NCBI GenBank assembly: GCA_028386065.3
Contig: JAKUCV010005750.1
Location: 64,944-128,943 of the forward strand
Length of the DNA: 64,000 nt
Direction of reading: 5' to 3'
From: Turnera subulata
Lineage: Eukaryota > Streptophyta > Magnoliopsida > Malpighiales > Passifloraceae
Both the position numbers and the translations under genes were made by a program. The notes beneath the pieces were generated by a model. It was given only the letters and a program-made list of their open reading frames with translations. It had not been told where the DNA came from and made no database searches. Shown one piece after another: positions 44,741 to 56,837 of this stretch (positions within the stretch are counted from its first letter, which is position 1; each line of letters starts with the position of its first letter).

Positions 44741-46883
44741 ATCATAAGTAAGAACATCATGGCCAACCTGAATTGTTTCTAACCATCCGGTCATACCTCA
44801 ACTTTTCACGTGACATGTAAGCACTAAGATCAATAATATTCCAGTAAACCTTCTTAAACACATATCCTGAGCAGGCTTTCGGGTTAACAGCTCATCTGGG
44901 AATCTAACTCATCAATATATCCGATCTTTCAGGTTAGAACTTAGACCACAGTGAACAGACCAAACCCCTGCTAACAGTCTAATATCATTCACATCCGACT
45001 CATAAGGCATTCACCGAGTCCAGTCAGATGATTCAAATCATCAACCATATTCATAGAAGCCATAACAACTCAGTAGTTCAATTAATCAATTCAAGTATCA
45101 ACAAAATCACAATAGAAATCAAAATAGAATCCAGTGAATCAAGGCAAGCATTATAACAGGAATCTCAACAGAATCCAACATGTCAAAATCAAGGCAAATA
45201 TCACAATACGAACACAATATGAAACAATTCAAACATCAGCTCGAGTATCACAGGCAGCATACCGAAGTTTGTAAGTTTATATCCTCACCTGATATCCTTG
45301 GAAGCTGGTATCTGATCCAGCCTTGATATCGCTATATTATAGCAACAATGATCACTTATGATGCACAAACAAAGATGATTATGCATGATGTCGGTTTTAA
45401 TAACTATTAGACGGCTTATCTTATACTAGGTTCATTTTTATTATCTCAATACTTATCTTAACTAAAAAATTAGTCTAAGCAACCAGGTAGAAATTAGCTA
45501 ATTATGTGCTTCCAACCGATATATCAAAACATACTTGATTTTAAATTAAAATCGAAACCAAACGTCCAAGCCGATATCTCGACCCTTTAGTCGCTCCTGA
45601 TAAGAATATATATATATATATATATCAAATATAGTCATAAACATATTTTTATAAAATTACAATCGGTAACCAATTCGAGTTATTGTCTAATATTATTTTA
45701 GCGAGTGAAAATAACGGTAGTACGATATGTATAAGAATAAAATTGGTAAATCAAATAAGTTATACACTAATATTATTTTAGCCCATCGGGGAAGATAAAA
45801 TAGCTTCGGATTAATTAAATGAAAGACTTAATTAAATATTAAATATTATGGGCCTTCCAATATAATTAGCCCAATCAAAATTAATAAAACTGATAATTAA
45901 GTACAATGGGCCTTTTACGAGCCCACACAAAACGTAAATTAAATAGTACCGGAAAATTAAATACGATGGGCCTTTTAAAGGCCCAATCAGAAATTAAAGA
46001 CATAATTTAAATGAATAAAAGCATGGCATAAAATAAAATCATAAGTTAAAATTAAACTAATTGTTCGTTTAATTAGCGTCCTCTCTAATGTCTGGTTTCG
46101 TTAGCATAGTTCGGGTTTGATAATATGTCTAAACGGTCCATGAACGAGTCCAAAAAGGGTCAAGGGTTTACCCTTGGTCCATTTCCGGTCTCGCCGAAAA
46201 ATACCCGAGGTACCGGAAACTTGCCGGATTCCGGCCAGAGTACTGTTCATCCCGAAATAGTAAATGTATCCATCCTCACTCTTCAAGCAACGATTCAGAC
46301 CAACTCCACCACCAACCGGCCATCACCATTGCAACCCAAACAACTGCCATACCCGCAGCCGTACACCCGTGTCCGGAGCTCCATCAAAACGGCAGTGTCA
46401 ACCAGCCACAAAATCAGCACCCACAACCACAGAACTACCAACAACATCTCAAGAGCCACACGTCCACACCCGATTACAAGCGCACAGACCCACAACCCAA
46501 AGCACAAAACACCCAAGACCCGATTAGCAAACTGACAAAGATCGGGTTAAGAAAAGAAAAGAAAAAAAGGAAGAGGAAAAAGGATACGTGTCGCGTCTTA
46601 CCCACACTACCACGGGGACAGCGACGGTCGCGACTGGAGTGAAAGCAGAAAGAGAAGATGACGGTGCTCTTGTTGCAGTGGCGGAGGATTTGAGGAGGGA
46701 AGAGATCGGACGGGCTCTCGTCCTCCTCGATTCGGTGCGTGTTTTGCCGAGAAGAGTGTGCAGCCTCTCGATTCGCTGCTTCTGTTGGCGGCGAGGTCAG
46801 CTTCTCCTCTCAGTGGTGTCGAGCTCCTCTCGTCTGGCGGCAGTTGCGAGTAGAGTATGGGCGGCGAAAGGAAATTAATAGAG

Positions 46884-46904
46884 GAGAGAGAGAGAGAGAG
46901 AGAG
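46884..46904. repeat. (AG)n microsatellite
   Basis: Uninterrupted alternating GA over about 20 bases inside a 300-base purine-rich segment of the solo LTR. Confidence 0.85.
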
Positions 46905-47608
46905 AAAGAGAGCGGCCATGGATGGGGAAGAGAGGCAGAGGAAGGAGACGGTTGCAGGGAAGGGTGTGAGGAATCGGGAGGAGAGGAGAAGATAAAAGGA
47001 ATAAGGGAAGAAAAGACAAGGAAGAAAAAGAAAGAAAGGACGGAAGTGGAAGGTAGGGGCCGGTTGCAGGAAAATTGTGGGCGAAAATAAAAAGTAAACG
47101 AAGCAATGAAAACGAGGGAGAAGAGAACCGGGAATGAAAAGGAAGGAAGAGAAAGAAAGGAAAGAGGAAAGAAAAGGAGAGTGGCCACGTGGCAAACCAC
47201 GATTGGCCGGTCCCGATTTTTTTGTCGGGATAACATAATCGCAAGGGTATAACTGTCTTTTCAAATTTTCCGTCCCGGGTCCGAAAATACAACTTGGGCT
47301 CAGAAAATTCAATTAATTCCCCTGAGCATTTTCCAAGTCTCAAAATTGAAAATTGAGGCTCGGTAAGCTTTAAAGGATGCTCGAAAATCCCTAGTAATCC
47401 TAGGAATTAAATTCCAAGGCTCGGTTAACGAAAGATACTCCAAAACGTCGTATATCTTCAACGATCGAAATGTAGCTCGGTTACTCCCTGTAAAACTCGA
47501 GAAACTTGGAGCGGTTGAATTCTCAATTAACAGCGATAAAATTTCAGTACCACTGTAAAAGTTAAAACAACTCGATAAAATTATGAAAATTTTACCCAGG
47601 TCGTTACA

Positions 47609-48982
47609 ATTGGAATCCGGTACAAGAGAAGTTAGTAGCTTATAGGCACTATTTAAAATAAACAGATCAAGTAAGCTCTACCACAAATCCTCCAAGATAA
47701 ACCTGTTTAAAATTCAATTCTGCGGCGGATAATCTCAATTCTTTTCCCGACCCTCTAGGAGATTTCAAACATATATCCCTTAAGCTTCAATGCCAAATTT
47801 CAAATGTCAACTCCATATCCAATCCATTTCAAAATAAAATCACTTCAACATATTATCGGAAATATTCCTCCTGAAGACCAATTACCTGTATGCACCTGGA
47901 CCTCGATCCACCTATGATGCTCCTAAGTCATCGATCAATGAAAAGACTCAAATATTGGTCCTAAACCAGTGAAAGCCCTAGCATCAATTGCCCGATCAAA
48001 GGACTGTGAAGGCCCTAAACCTTCAATCTATGAGAATTCCTTGAGTATCGGTCCTAGACCTGTGAAGGCCTAAGCATCAATCAAAGGCCTGTGACAAACC
48101 CGGTAGCAGAGGGACTCCCAAATTGCCCCCTGTAAAGAAACTCGACAGAACGGCTCCCGAGCCCACCTACCAAAACCCACGATTTTGGGCCCGGTACAAG
48201 CAGTTGCCCCCCTCAGCCCTTTAATTAAAGGTGACGGTAAATTGAAAGGGTTAATACCTTACTGACCAGCCAAAATTGTGGACACAAAGACAACCTTGAG
48301 TGACAGTAAGAAAATGCTGAAGGATGAGCTTCATCGGCCAAAAACATCCCAAAAACCAACCTAGTCGATCAAGGAGTACCAAAGCTAACTGCATCAAATA
48401 AGGACCGACCAAAATTGGCCACATCGACAGGATCTCCCAAGGACAACTCCATGGGTCAAGGATAGCTCAAGGTCAACTTCCTTGGACAAGAACTTCAGAC
48501 AGTCAACCTCATCGGAGAAGGGTTACCCAAAGTCAACTTCATCGGTCATGGGTCATTCAAAGTCAACGACAATGGTGAAGGAAACCCAAAGTCAACAACA
48601 TCGGCCAAGGAGACCCAAAGTCAACAACATCGGTCAAGGAGACTCAAAGTCAACTCTATCGGCCAATGAGACCCAAAGTCAACCCCATTGGTCAAGTGTG
48701 GCTCAAAGTTAACTCATCGGTCAAGGATGACCGAAGGTCAACTCATCGGTCTAGGGAGACCCAAGGTCAACTCATCGAACAAGGGTGACCTAAGGTCAAC
48801 TCATCGGTCATATGGATGACCCAAGGTCAACGCATCGGTCAAGGGTGACTCAAAGTCAACTCATTGGTCAAGGAGACCCAAAGGCAATGAGCAACTCATG
48901 ACCGTTACCAGCCTAAGGCACCTAAGAAGGACCTGCGACACTCATCAATTCGTGAGTCCTCAAAGACAAAGATGATCCACTA
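47609..48982 (+). mobile_element. 3' untranslated region of a D-family (Tat/Ogre-like) element
   Basis: Non-coding sequence leading into LTR D3. It contains a CT-rich word CAGTTGCCCCCCTCAGCC near 48200 and then the minisatellite at 48450-48890. Tat-lineage gypsy elements are known to carry variable tandem arrays between pol and the 3' LTR. This fits that layout, but no pol is present to confirm. Confidence 0.5.
48450..48890 (+). repeat. minisatellite, unit 29-30 bp, about 14 copies
   Basis: Units of the form AAAGTCAACTCATCGGTCAA plus GGGAGACCC or GGGTGACC. GTCAAC recurs at about 48533, 48563, 48592, 48622, 48652, 48681, 48740, 48770, 48800, 48833 and 48860. Because the unit is near 30 bases, it leaves a frame open (48482-48712) coding a periodic Ser/Thr/Gln/Lys-rich peptide, which I treat as an artefact. 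Confidence 0.88.
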
Positions 48983-49674
48983 TGAATACCCAAATTTGAC
49001 CTACGATTTATCCTGTTATTGTTTGTGTCTTTGATTGATGAAATGTTTTGATTATTGGCATAAATATGTTTGTGATTTGTGGTAGAATAATGGTATTTTA
49101 TTTGTTTATTTCTTTTTATTTGTTTTTGCCCATTATTATTTATTTAATTTTAGGTTAGAAATAAATATTAAGTTTGGGTCGATAAGATATGGATTCTCCA
49201 GTAGTAGCAGCCCATATAGACACATGACTTGTCTATATTAGTTCTAATTTTTGTGGAAATTAAGAATTAAAAATATCTTTTGTGTTTTCATGGAAAATAA
49301 GTGTGGAAATTATTATTTTAATGTGTGTACTTGATGTGGAAGTAAGGTGGGAGTATTCTAGAATATTTTAGAGTGTTTTTGGGCTATGGAATAACTTAGA
49401 GGGCGTAAAAACCTAGTATGAACCGGATTGAGGAGAAAAAGTGCTCGAAAAGGAAAAGGACAGGAATAGTAAACAGGTCCTGGAGGACATGTTAGGTGGA
49501 CCGATAGGTCCTGGTGGACATGTAAGGAAGACCGCCAGGTCCTGGCGGACATAAGGAGCTGTTTTGGCTATTTTTTTTGTTTTTCCTCTTTTTTTATTCT
49601 ATCTCTTAATCGTCAGATTAAGCGGTTCAATCTCGACCCTTGGATGATGAGGACGATCCTTAGGACCTGACCAC

Positions 49675-49683
49675 TATAAATAG
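49675..49683 (+). promoter_or_regulatory. TATA box of LTR D3
   Basis: TATAAATAG in the same position as in D1 relative to the shared downstream segment (CTTGGAAA/CCTGGAGA...GGAGAGGAGTAG). Confidence 0.62.
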
Positions 49684-49955
49684 AGCCCTCCCCCTTCACA
49701 TAATGGACACACATTAGAGAAATCTCTTCTACACACAATAGGTTAGAAAACCTGGAGAAAACTCTTCTTCTCTAGGATTTTAGGGCATTAGAATAGCTGC
49801 TATTTTGGAGAATTCTCATGGAGAGGAGTAGTAACAACCCAGTAGCAAGAAGAGAGCAAGAGGGTTACAAGAAAGAGGCCAATCAGAGCAAATCAATGGA
49901 GAAAAAAGTGCAAACTCGAGAGGAGGGTTCTTCCCTGTGCAGTTTCTGGAAAATC

Positions 49956-50055
49956 GCGATATCTCGGGCTACAGACGTCGAATTGCTTTGTTTTTAGAGT
50001 CTCCGGAAAGCTAAGAGAGAGATCTACAACTTTTTTGTTGACACCAGATGCTGAT
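49956..50055 (+). repeat. shared leader module, copy 5 (in LTR D3)
   Basis: Reads GCGATATCTCGGGCTACAG, CGTCGAATTGCTTTGTTTT, AGAGTCTCCGGAAAGCTAAG, AGAGATCTACAACTTTTTTG and TTGACACCAGATG. Same order as copy 1. Preceded, as in D1, by TTCCCTGTGCAG / ATCCCTGTGCAG. Confidence 0.65.
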
Positions 50056-51027
50056 GGGAGCAGAAAGCTAACGGGAATGAGACACTCCTTTATCACCATC
50101 TTTCAATTGAAATCGAGTTAAGATTCTGTTGCGGAGCGGAAAGCTAACGGGAGTGAGAGGAGGGCTTCAAGAGGTAACCCTAACCCTTTTAATCGATCAT
50201 TGCTGCCGTGTTGTGATTCTATTGATGATGATGCTTTGATTGTCATGTGAATCCGTGTTAGAACTACGTGGCTTTGACCCCGGTCACTCGGGTACGTAAG
50301 TAGTCTCGGTCTGAAAACGGGATGCAAGCCAAATTGTGTGTTTCTTTTCCAGTTATATTATCGTGATGCTACTGCTATGTTGTGTGTTGTGTTGATGCTG
50401 CGATGTCGCTGTGATGTTGATGTTGCTGCTATGATGTTGTTGTTATTGTCATGATGTTGAGATTGTTATTATGGTGTTGATGTTATCGTGATGTCGCCAG
50501 CTTGTGAGTTGTATCTTGTTGTCGCGATATTGCTATGACAACAATATCGTGATGGTGATATTAATGTTATGACTTTGATGTTGATGTTACTGTGTTAATG
50601 CCGATGTTGCTGTGATGTTGCTGCATTGCCTGTGGTGTTGTGTGTTGTGTGATGCCACGTAAGAACTACGTGAGCAACCGGCTGCCGGTGTACGTAGGTG
50701 GATTCTAGTGGTGGAATCTCAAGCTTAATGATGTCTTTATTTTTTGTTTTGCTTTTATTTTTAATTTTGTTTCTGTTGTCATGTTGCTTGTGCATAAGGC
50801 ATACAGGGATCTTCAATTGCACACGATTTCGCCCCAACATGGATGGGTGTCTAAAACCTTCCCATCTGTGACGAACCCTCGAATCCTACATCTTTGGTTA
50901 GCTATGACCGGTTGCTGTGGGTTATGGAAGTCAAGGTTTTTCCATGAATTTTGTCCTTAATAAAATTCAGGTGGCAACCCCTTTGTTGTAGTGAGGGATC
51001 AAATTAATTTTTGGTCAGGTCCTCACA

Positions 51028-51693
51028 CCCATGTTTTCCAATGGTACGAGGCCCATGCCCAATAACCACAAACTATGGTGATCCCTCACCATAATTCGTT
51101 ATCAAGTTTTCAATTATTCTGACCAGCTCGCAAAAAGTCACAATGATAGGGACTGAGTCCGGATGTTAACACGGCACCCACAACACGAGGGTTGACAGCA
51201 ATCGAACTACCCACAAACAATCACACAACCGACATCAACATCAACTAGTGACGAATTTTTGAACACGAACTTCATACTACGAGGGATTTGGTTCCCAAAC
51301 AATTCTCTAATCCATAATCACCCATACTTTTAGGATCACTCTCTCTAATGACCAATACTCACAAAACATCTAGAAGTTTCTTGACCGAAGAAACCCTATC
51401 CAAATAAAAACTTGCTTGCCTTGAAAAAATAAAATCGGCACCAGCCTAAACGGCTATAAACCCTTCTCTTAAATCCTTAGGGCTTAAATAAAAACAAAAC
51501 TCCACCATAACTCCCTTGCCGAAAACTTATTTTAGGACACCTAGGAGCCTTTACTTTTCAATAAACTCGACAACTCTCCCCTCCAAACAAACTTGAAGAA
51601 AATCACCAAGATCATCAGTGGCAGTTTCAAAATCACCTGTCGTGACTCTCCTCAAAGTCGCATCCCATGAAGGTGAGGTAAAAAAAAAATAGA
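51028..51693. other. non-coding stretch between LTR D3 and LTR E2
   Basis: No PBS, LTR or motif-bearing frame recognised. On the - strand 51640-51551 reads TTGDFETATDDLGDFLQVCL, a peptide I do not recognise and which is too short to support. Confidence 0.5.
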
Positions 51694-52698
51694 TGTGATA
51701 CCCTGGGTACACCCAAGTGCATAGTGGAACACTCACATGAAGAGAATTGGGTGTTACCTGTCATCCGAGGATGTTTGTGCTAGTTGGACCGTGTATTCGG
51801 TAGTTTGTGGGTGATGCTAATATTCTTGGCATCGATAATGATATGGGATTTGGCTCGGTATATGTGCCGGTAGTGGATTGAGAGTAATGGTGCATATTGG
51901 CTTGGCCTAGTGTACACAAATGAGTTCGTAATGACCCGATGGCACAATTGGCCCATTTCGGTGTACCAAGTGCTCGATCAATTTAATTGATCAAGGATTA
52001 TGTTGGGAATGTGTTACTTTGCTATAAATAGTGCATTGGAGGCAAAATTGTCTAAGGAAATAACCCGTTGGCTCGAGTTGGCACGGAATGAAGCACAACG
52101 GGGGCACCGGGGTGCCCGTCGGCGCACAATTGGACCCGATGTTGTGTAAATGTGTTATTGGCCAAACAGACCAATCACAGTTAGGCATGTGGTCGGGGAA
52201 TAAGTTTCTGGTGGTCTTTGGTATGCAAGCTAGTAGGTCGGGTGCCACGAGTCAATTGGACGGAAATAAGCACGAGGTGGCATTTATAGTGCAAGTGGCA
52301 CCTTATGGTGAGGACGTGGCAAATGGGGTGCTTACTCACCTACTTGCCCAATCTTTTAAGGTGCAAGTAAGCACCTCTCACCCATTTTGATCAGAAAATC
52401 GTGCTAAGTGGGAGAGAGGAGAGAAAGAGAGAAAAGAGGGGCACTGAGGAAAGTGAGCCTAAGGAGTTATGCTCTCGAGTAGAATGACCCATAGCCACTA
52501 AAATGCGGATTTCAGCCAAACCACTTGTTGCAATTGAGTAAAACCAAAACCTATTGTTAGATAACATCCATATCTTTCATATGGCATCAAGTTTATTGAA
52601 TTTGGAGTAGAACTAGGAGAGATATGCACTCTCAAATGGGACTGTTTTGCACATGTTCAGCAATAGTCCTCCTGCTAGACCCTGAGTTGGTACTGAAG

Positions 52699-52805
52699 AC
52701 ATATCTGGATCTAGAGACCTCCGAATGAGGTGTTCTTCATGGCCCTAGAAAGCTAAGAGGCAAGGTTACAATTGTTATGTTGAAGCCCGAAACTAGTTCA
52801 GTCTG
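52699..52805 (+). repeat. shared leader module, copy 6 (in LTR E, second copy)
   Basis: Reads ACATATCTGGATCTAGAG, GTGTTCTTCATGGCCCTAG, AAAGCTAAGAGGCAAGGTT, then GTTGAAGCCCGAAACTAG. Collinear with copy 4. Confidence 0.58.
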
Positions 52806-52881
52806 TAGGTTTTTTTATTTCCGGTTGAAGTTGCTGCTGGTGTAGGGCAGTTTCTGCCCAATCTAGAGAAAGATAAGTATT

Positions 52882-55479
52882 TGTGAATACCCGACCCAAA
52901 ATCACTTGGGCCTATTCGCCTAATCCTTTTACCTTCTTCCTCTGGTCAATCCCATGGCATTGGAGTCGCCACCAAATTTTATTAAGGACAAAACTTGGGA
53001 AAAACCTTAGTGTGACTCCTTTAGGCTAGCGAACCAAAGTCATGGGATCGGGGGTTCGTCACAGATGAGAAGGTATTAGGCACCCATTTGTGTTGGGTCG
53101 AAAGTATGTGCAATTGTAAAATGCAAGTGTGCATATGTGGAAAATAAAGAGAAGGGGAGAAGGAGAAGATTTGGCTTGCATCCCGTTGTAAAACCGAGAC
53201 TACCTACCTACCCAAGTGATCGGGGTCAAAGCCACATAGTTCTAAACATGGCACAAATTGGCCACTTACATCATCAAAAGAATCAACATATAATCAAAAA
53301 AAATAAATCAAAAGAAGGTTTAGTGTTACATCTTGTAGCCCTCCTCTAGCTCCGTGCAATGGGTCGAGTTCTACACCCACCTTCTTGTCGTTCCTAAACT
53401 CAGTGGTTGGTCCTCTTCTTGACTCCTCCTTGCTAATCTACTACTGGTGCCACCCACGAAATACCTCCAGAGTTTCTGCCTAAAAAATGTATTTCTAAGT
53501 TTGGAGAAGTAGAGTTTCTCCAAGGACTCAAGGCTTATAAGTGTGTATGTGAGAAAAGTTTGTGAACTTTTGAAATATGAGTGAGGGGTCCTATTTACAG
53601 TGCTCTCGGCAGCCTAGGGGCGTGGACCTGCGTATTGGTGAAGATTATACCCGAAAATCTGGTCCAAAACCGTGTAGGATCGAAATCAGAAACAAAATCG
53701 GAGATTTGGGCAAATCTGGGAAGACATGACCACCAGCATCTACTGCTTGACCGCCAGTGCCGGCGGTCTTGCGTGGATGCCCGCCAGCACCTGGCAGTCG
53801 TCGCGACATGACCACCGGTTGCCCCGCTTGTCACTCGTTCTTTCCATTTTCGAACCCCCAATCCCCCTAATTCAGCCCTGATTTGATCCTACCGCGTAAT
53901 TATCCCCTAATCAACCTAGAATCACTCAATTACTTGATTATCACTCCCCCTAAAATATTCCATAACAGATTAATTACAGCTTAATGCCTGTTTCATACTA
54001 AATTATACCAAAAACAACATTTCTACATAAATGATGATTTAGTTCGAAAATTAGGGCTACTATTAACCTGCAAGAAATGTGTCAATAGGTCGGGTAAACT
54101 CTGGAGAATCAATTTACTTAGACCCTTAAACCCATTCCTAACCCAAAAATAAATCATCTCAATATAATTGGGTTAAAAAATAATTAAAAGAGCCCAAATA
54201 ATGTGTATTTTAATGTAAATAAATCTTATCATATGTTTTAACCTAAGATTAAATCGACCTATTAATCCTAAGGTTTAGATTATCAAAATACATTAATTCT
54301 ACTAAATTAAATTCTTATCATGCCTTGACTCAAAATTAAATCTAATCCTAGAAAAAAATGAGAAAATAAATATAATTGGACTTGAGTCTCCACTACTAGA
54401 AACCACCTACGTATCCCGGCGACCGAGTTCAAAGCCCATGTAGTTCTTATAGTTTTTTAGTCAAAAATCACATCATATGTCAGCAATAAATATGTCATCA
54501 AAACATCAGCAAAAGAGGATAAAAAGGATCAAGTGTTACCTCTTGTAGCCCTCCTCTAGCTCCTTGATTTGGGTTTTTTTCTAAAGCCCAATTTTTTCCA
54601 CATCTCAACTTCACCTTGATTTCTTCTTGATTCTTCCATGCTGGATGTTTGTTGATGCTATATTTCACAAGAAAATTGCCAGAATAACAGTAGAAAAGAG
54701 TATCTGAGAGCTTGGAGAAATAGAGTTTCCCCAAGCTTTTTATAAGCTTAAAAGAATATAAGTGATTTAGCTTAATAACTCTTTATGGATCCTTTTGGAG
54801 TGAGTGGGAGGCACTATTTATAGAGTTCTGGGAGTGTACAGCTCGTGGACCTGATAATTGACAGGATTCTTGCTTAAAATTAGGTCCATGACGCATGTAA
54901 TTTGATTAACAGCCCAAAAATCAGGGAAAACGCGTTCCAGGAGGCCATGACCGCCACTGCTGGGCGGGCATCATGTGATGACCACCGAAAGCGGCGGTCT
55001 TGGTCACCATGACTGGCGGGCATGGCGGTCATGTCGTCATGTCCGCCCGCCATTTTTACGTCCTTTTGAATTTCTTTCCTTTTTTAGCTCCTAATCGCCA
55101 TTAATTTCTGGTCTGATTGATTTTCAGCGTGGAATTAAAGTTGTCAGACCTAGAATTACTCCATTCTTGCTGGTTACTCCTGTTAATCACTCGAATTAAC
55201 ATTAATGTGCTCCAATTAGTCCGAAATCACCTCTTTTCAACTCCTTACTACCATAAACTCATGTTTCCTATAAAAGGTAAATTTAATTCTGATTTTCACG
55301 AAAATCAAAACTAAAAGTGGGCTGCAAGGACTGAGTTTTACTGGATCATACTCTTGTGAATCTCCATATAAACTTATAAAACACTTTAAGCCCAAAATTA
55401 AATCATCTCATTAACCTTGGATTAAAACATTTTAAAAGTCCAAATTAATAAAACATAGAAGTCCAAATTTGGGTGTTCA
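52882..55479 (-). mobile_element. two fused D-family LTR fragments (D4 and D5)
   Basis: D4 (52882 to about 54350) has the family 3' end (reversed CTCACA-type end, here TATTCACA) but lacks the last 80 or so bases of the 5' end. D5 (about 54355-55479) has the 5' start TGAACACCC at 55479 but lacks the 3' 340 or so bases. They join in an A-rich run near 54350. TATA boxes reversed near 53594 (decayed, TATTTACAG) and 54809. Both lack the shared module. About 25 bases of the E LTR are missing at the right junction, so no clean target duplication. Confidence 0.7.
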
Positions 55480-56837
55480 AAACAAGCTATGATTGATGTG
55501 AATTGATTATATTATGTGTTTGTGTGTGTGTAACAAGCACTAAGGTCCAAGATACCCCATGGTTCAGAAGGCAGGGAATTGGCCTGGGGATGCCTATGTG
55601 ATGGGAAGTAAATATGTTGTGTGGGTAGTGATTGCTAGTGCATCATTGTTGGGTAGAAGGCCATTATGCGTTTTTTCTGTATGTGATTGTGTGTGGGATT
55701 GACTTGCTGGTCATTCCTGGCCATTTTTATTTAATTATCCATTATGGGCTAATCTTGCCTAGTTGGCCTTTGTTGGTTATTTGTGCATAATTGCCATGCA
55801 TTGTGAGTTTTTGATGGACCATAATTGTGTTGTATGCTTGGCGTATTTGCAGCCATTGTTGGCTTGATTGCATTGCACTTGATGTGCTTGTGATTGCCTT
55901 GTTTGTGATTGTGATTGTGGTACAATTGGGCAGTTGGTTGAGGTGCACTGGGTGCATGGGGTAGTGCTTGCGGGGCTTGCACGTACCATGAGATTGAACT
56001 TGCGGTGGATTATGCTCGCACGGTACTGTTGATATATTGGCACTAGGTGCCTTGTACAGGTTGTGGAACCTTGCGGAGGATATTGGCCACTTGGTCCGTT
56101 ACAGGTGTGACACAACGTCCGGAAGGAGCTTTGTGAGTTGTGGTAGCAAGTCACGAGCACTTCCGGCGACTACTCAGTTATGCCTCATACATGGGCCTGT
56201 GGGCTAACTAGTAACACTTGGAAAAGCTACCAAACTATATAGGCTGCCTTGGGGCACATCATACCCTAGCTGGTTGGGAGAAAATGAGGCCAAAGTGTGT
56301 GTGGGACACAATGGATTATTCTGTGGCGTGAGTGCCCGGTACTTGTGCATTATCGTGTGCTGCATGACTGCATGTTGCCCAAGTCGAGCCATGTGTGCAT
56401 TGTGTGATTGGGTTCTTGCATGGCCTATTTACTTGCTGAGTTTTAAACTCAACCCCCATTTCTCCCCTTGCCCTTCAGGTGCGAGAATGAGAGTACGTGC
56501 AGTAGGTCGATAGGTTTAGCCGAGTTGATTATTTTTATTGTAATAATTATTGGAGGAGGTTATGTCATTATGTAGCATGAGTTCTTGCCCCTTGTAGCAA
56601 AATTCTATAACATTAGAGGATATAACTTAATAAAAAAAATTTTATACTTTTCAGTATCCGTGTTGCCTTTGCATTTGTTTGTTTGCTTCCTTTTACGCTG
56701 TGCATGTTTGAGTTTGTAACCCGCAACCTAGAGAGAACTAGCTTCTGTGAGGACGAGTATAGGCCTTGGGGTGCCTTGTGGCACAATGTTGGTGCACACG
56801 GTACCTGGCCGGTCGCACTTAGGCAGGGGGCGTGACA

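Larger units (their letters stand above)
43706..47608 (-). mobile_element. solo LTR of a gypsy element, 3.9 kb, perfect 5-bp target duplication
   Basis: On the - strand it begins TGTAACGACCTGGG at 47608 and ends GGGCGTTTCA at 43706, 3,903 bp, with no internal genes. The flanks are identical: ATTGG at 43701-43705 and at 47609-47613. The TGTAACGACC start is common in LTRs of Tekay/Del-like gypsy elements. Inside are the hairpin series at 44645-44740, a CACAGGACCGTTACG series at 44399-44490, an (AT)n run at 45606-45625 and an (AG)n run in a purine-rich block at 46860-47180. Long frames there are composition-driven. Confidence 0.9.
48983..51027 (+). mobile_element. LTR of gypsy family D (copy D3)
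   Basis: 2,045 bp, TGAATACCCAAATTTGACC to GGTCCTCACA. TATA box TATAAATAG at 49675-49683. It contains a shared-module copy (49956-50055) and a low-complexity GATGTTG-rich stretch (50340-50640) that makes it longer than D2. The downstream flank CCCATG has no PBS, so with the 3' UTR upstream this is a 3' LTR. Confidence 0.72.
51694..56837 (+). mobile_element. LTR of gypsy family E (second copy), split by D-family LTRs
   Basis: TGTGATACCCTGGGTAC at 51694 to CGTGACA at 56837. The two host pieces (51694-52881 and about 55487-56837) add up to about 2.54 kb and are collinear with 35044-37611. Shared-module copy at 52699-52805. No target duplication is evident (ATAGA versus ATCGC) and no internal region can be assigned on either side. 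Confidence 0.75.

Noticed and set aside
46125..46535. 136-residue Thr/His/Asn-rich frame
   Set aside because: Lies in the long solo LTR, overlaps other frames, and has no motif.
46607..47236. Long - strand frames rich in Ser, Phe, Leu and Pro
   Set aside because: They are the complement of a purine-rich block with an (AG)n run in the solo LTR; several overlapping frames are open at once for composition reasons.
48482..48712. 76-residue periodic peptide
   Set aside because: It follows the 30-bp minisatellite period and has no independent support.
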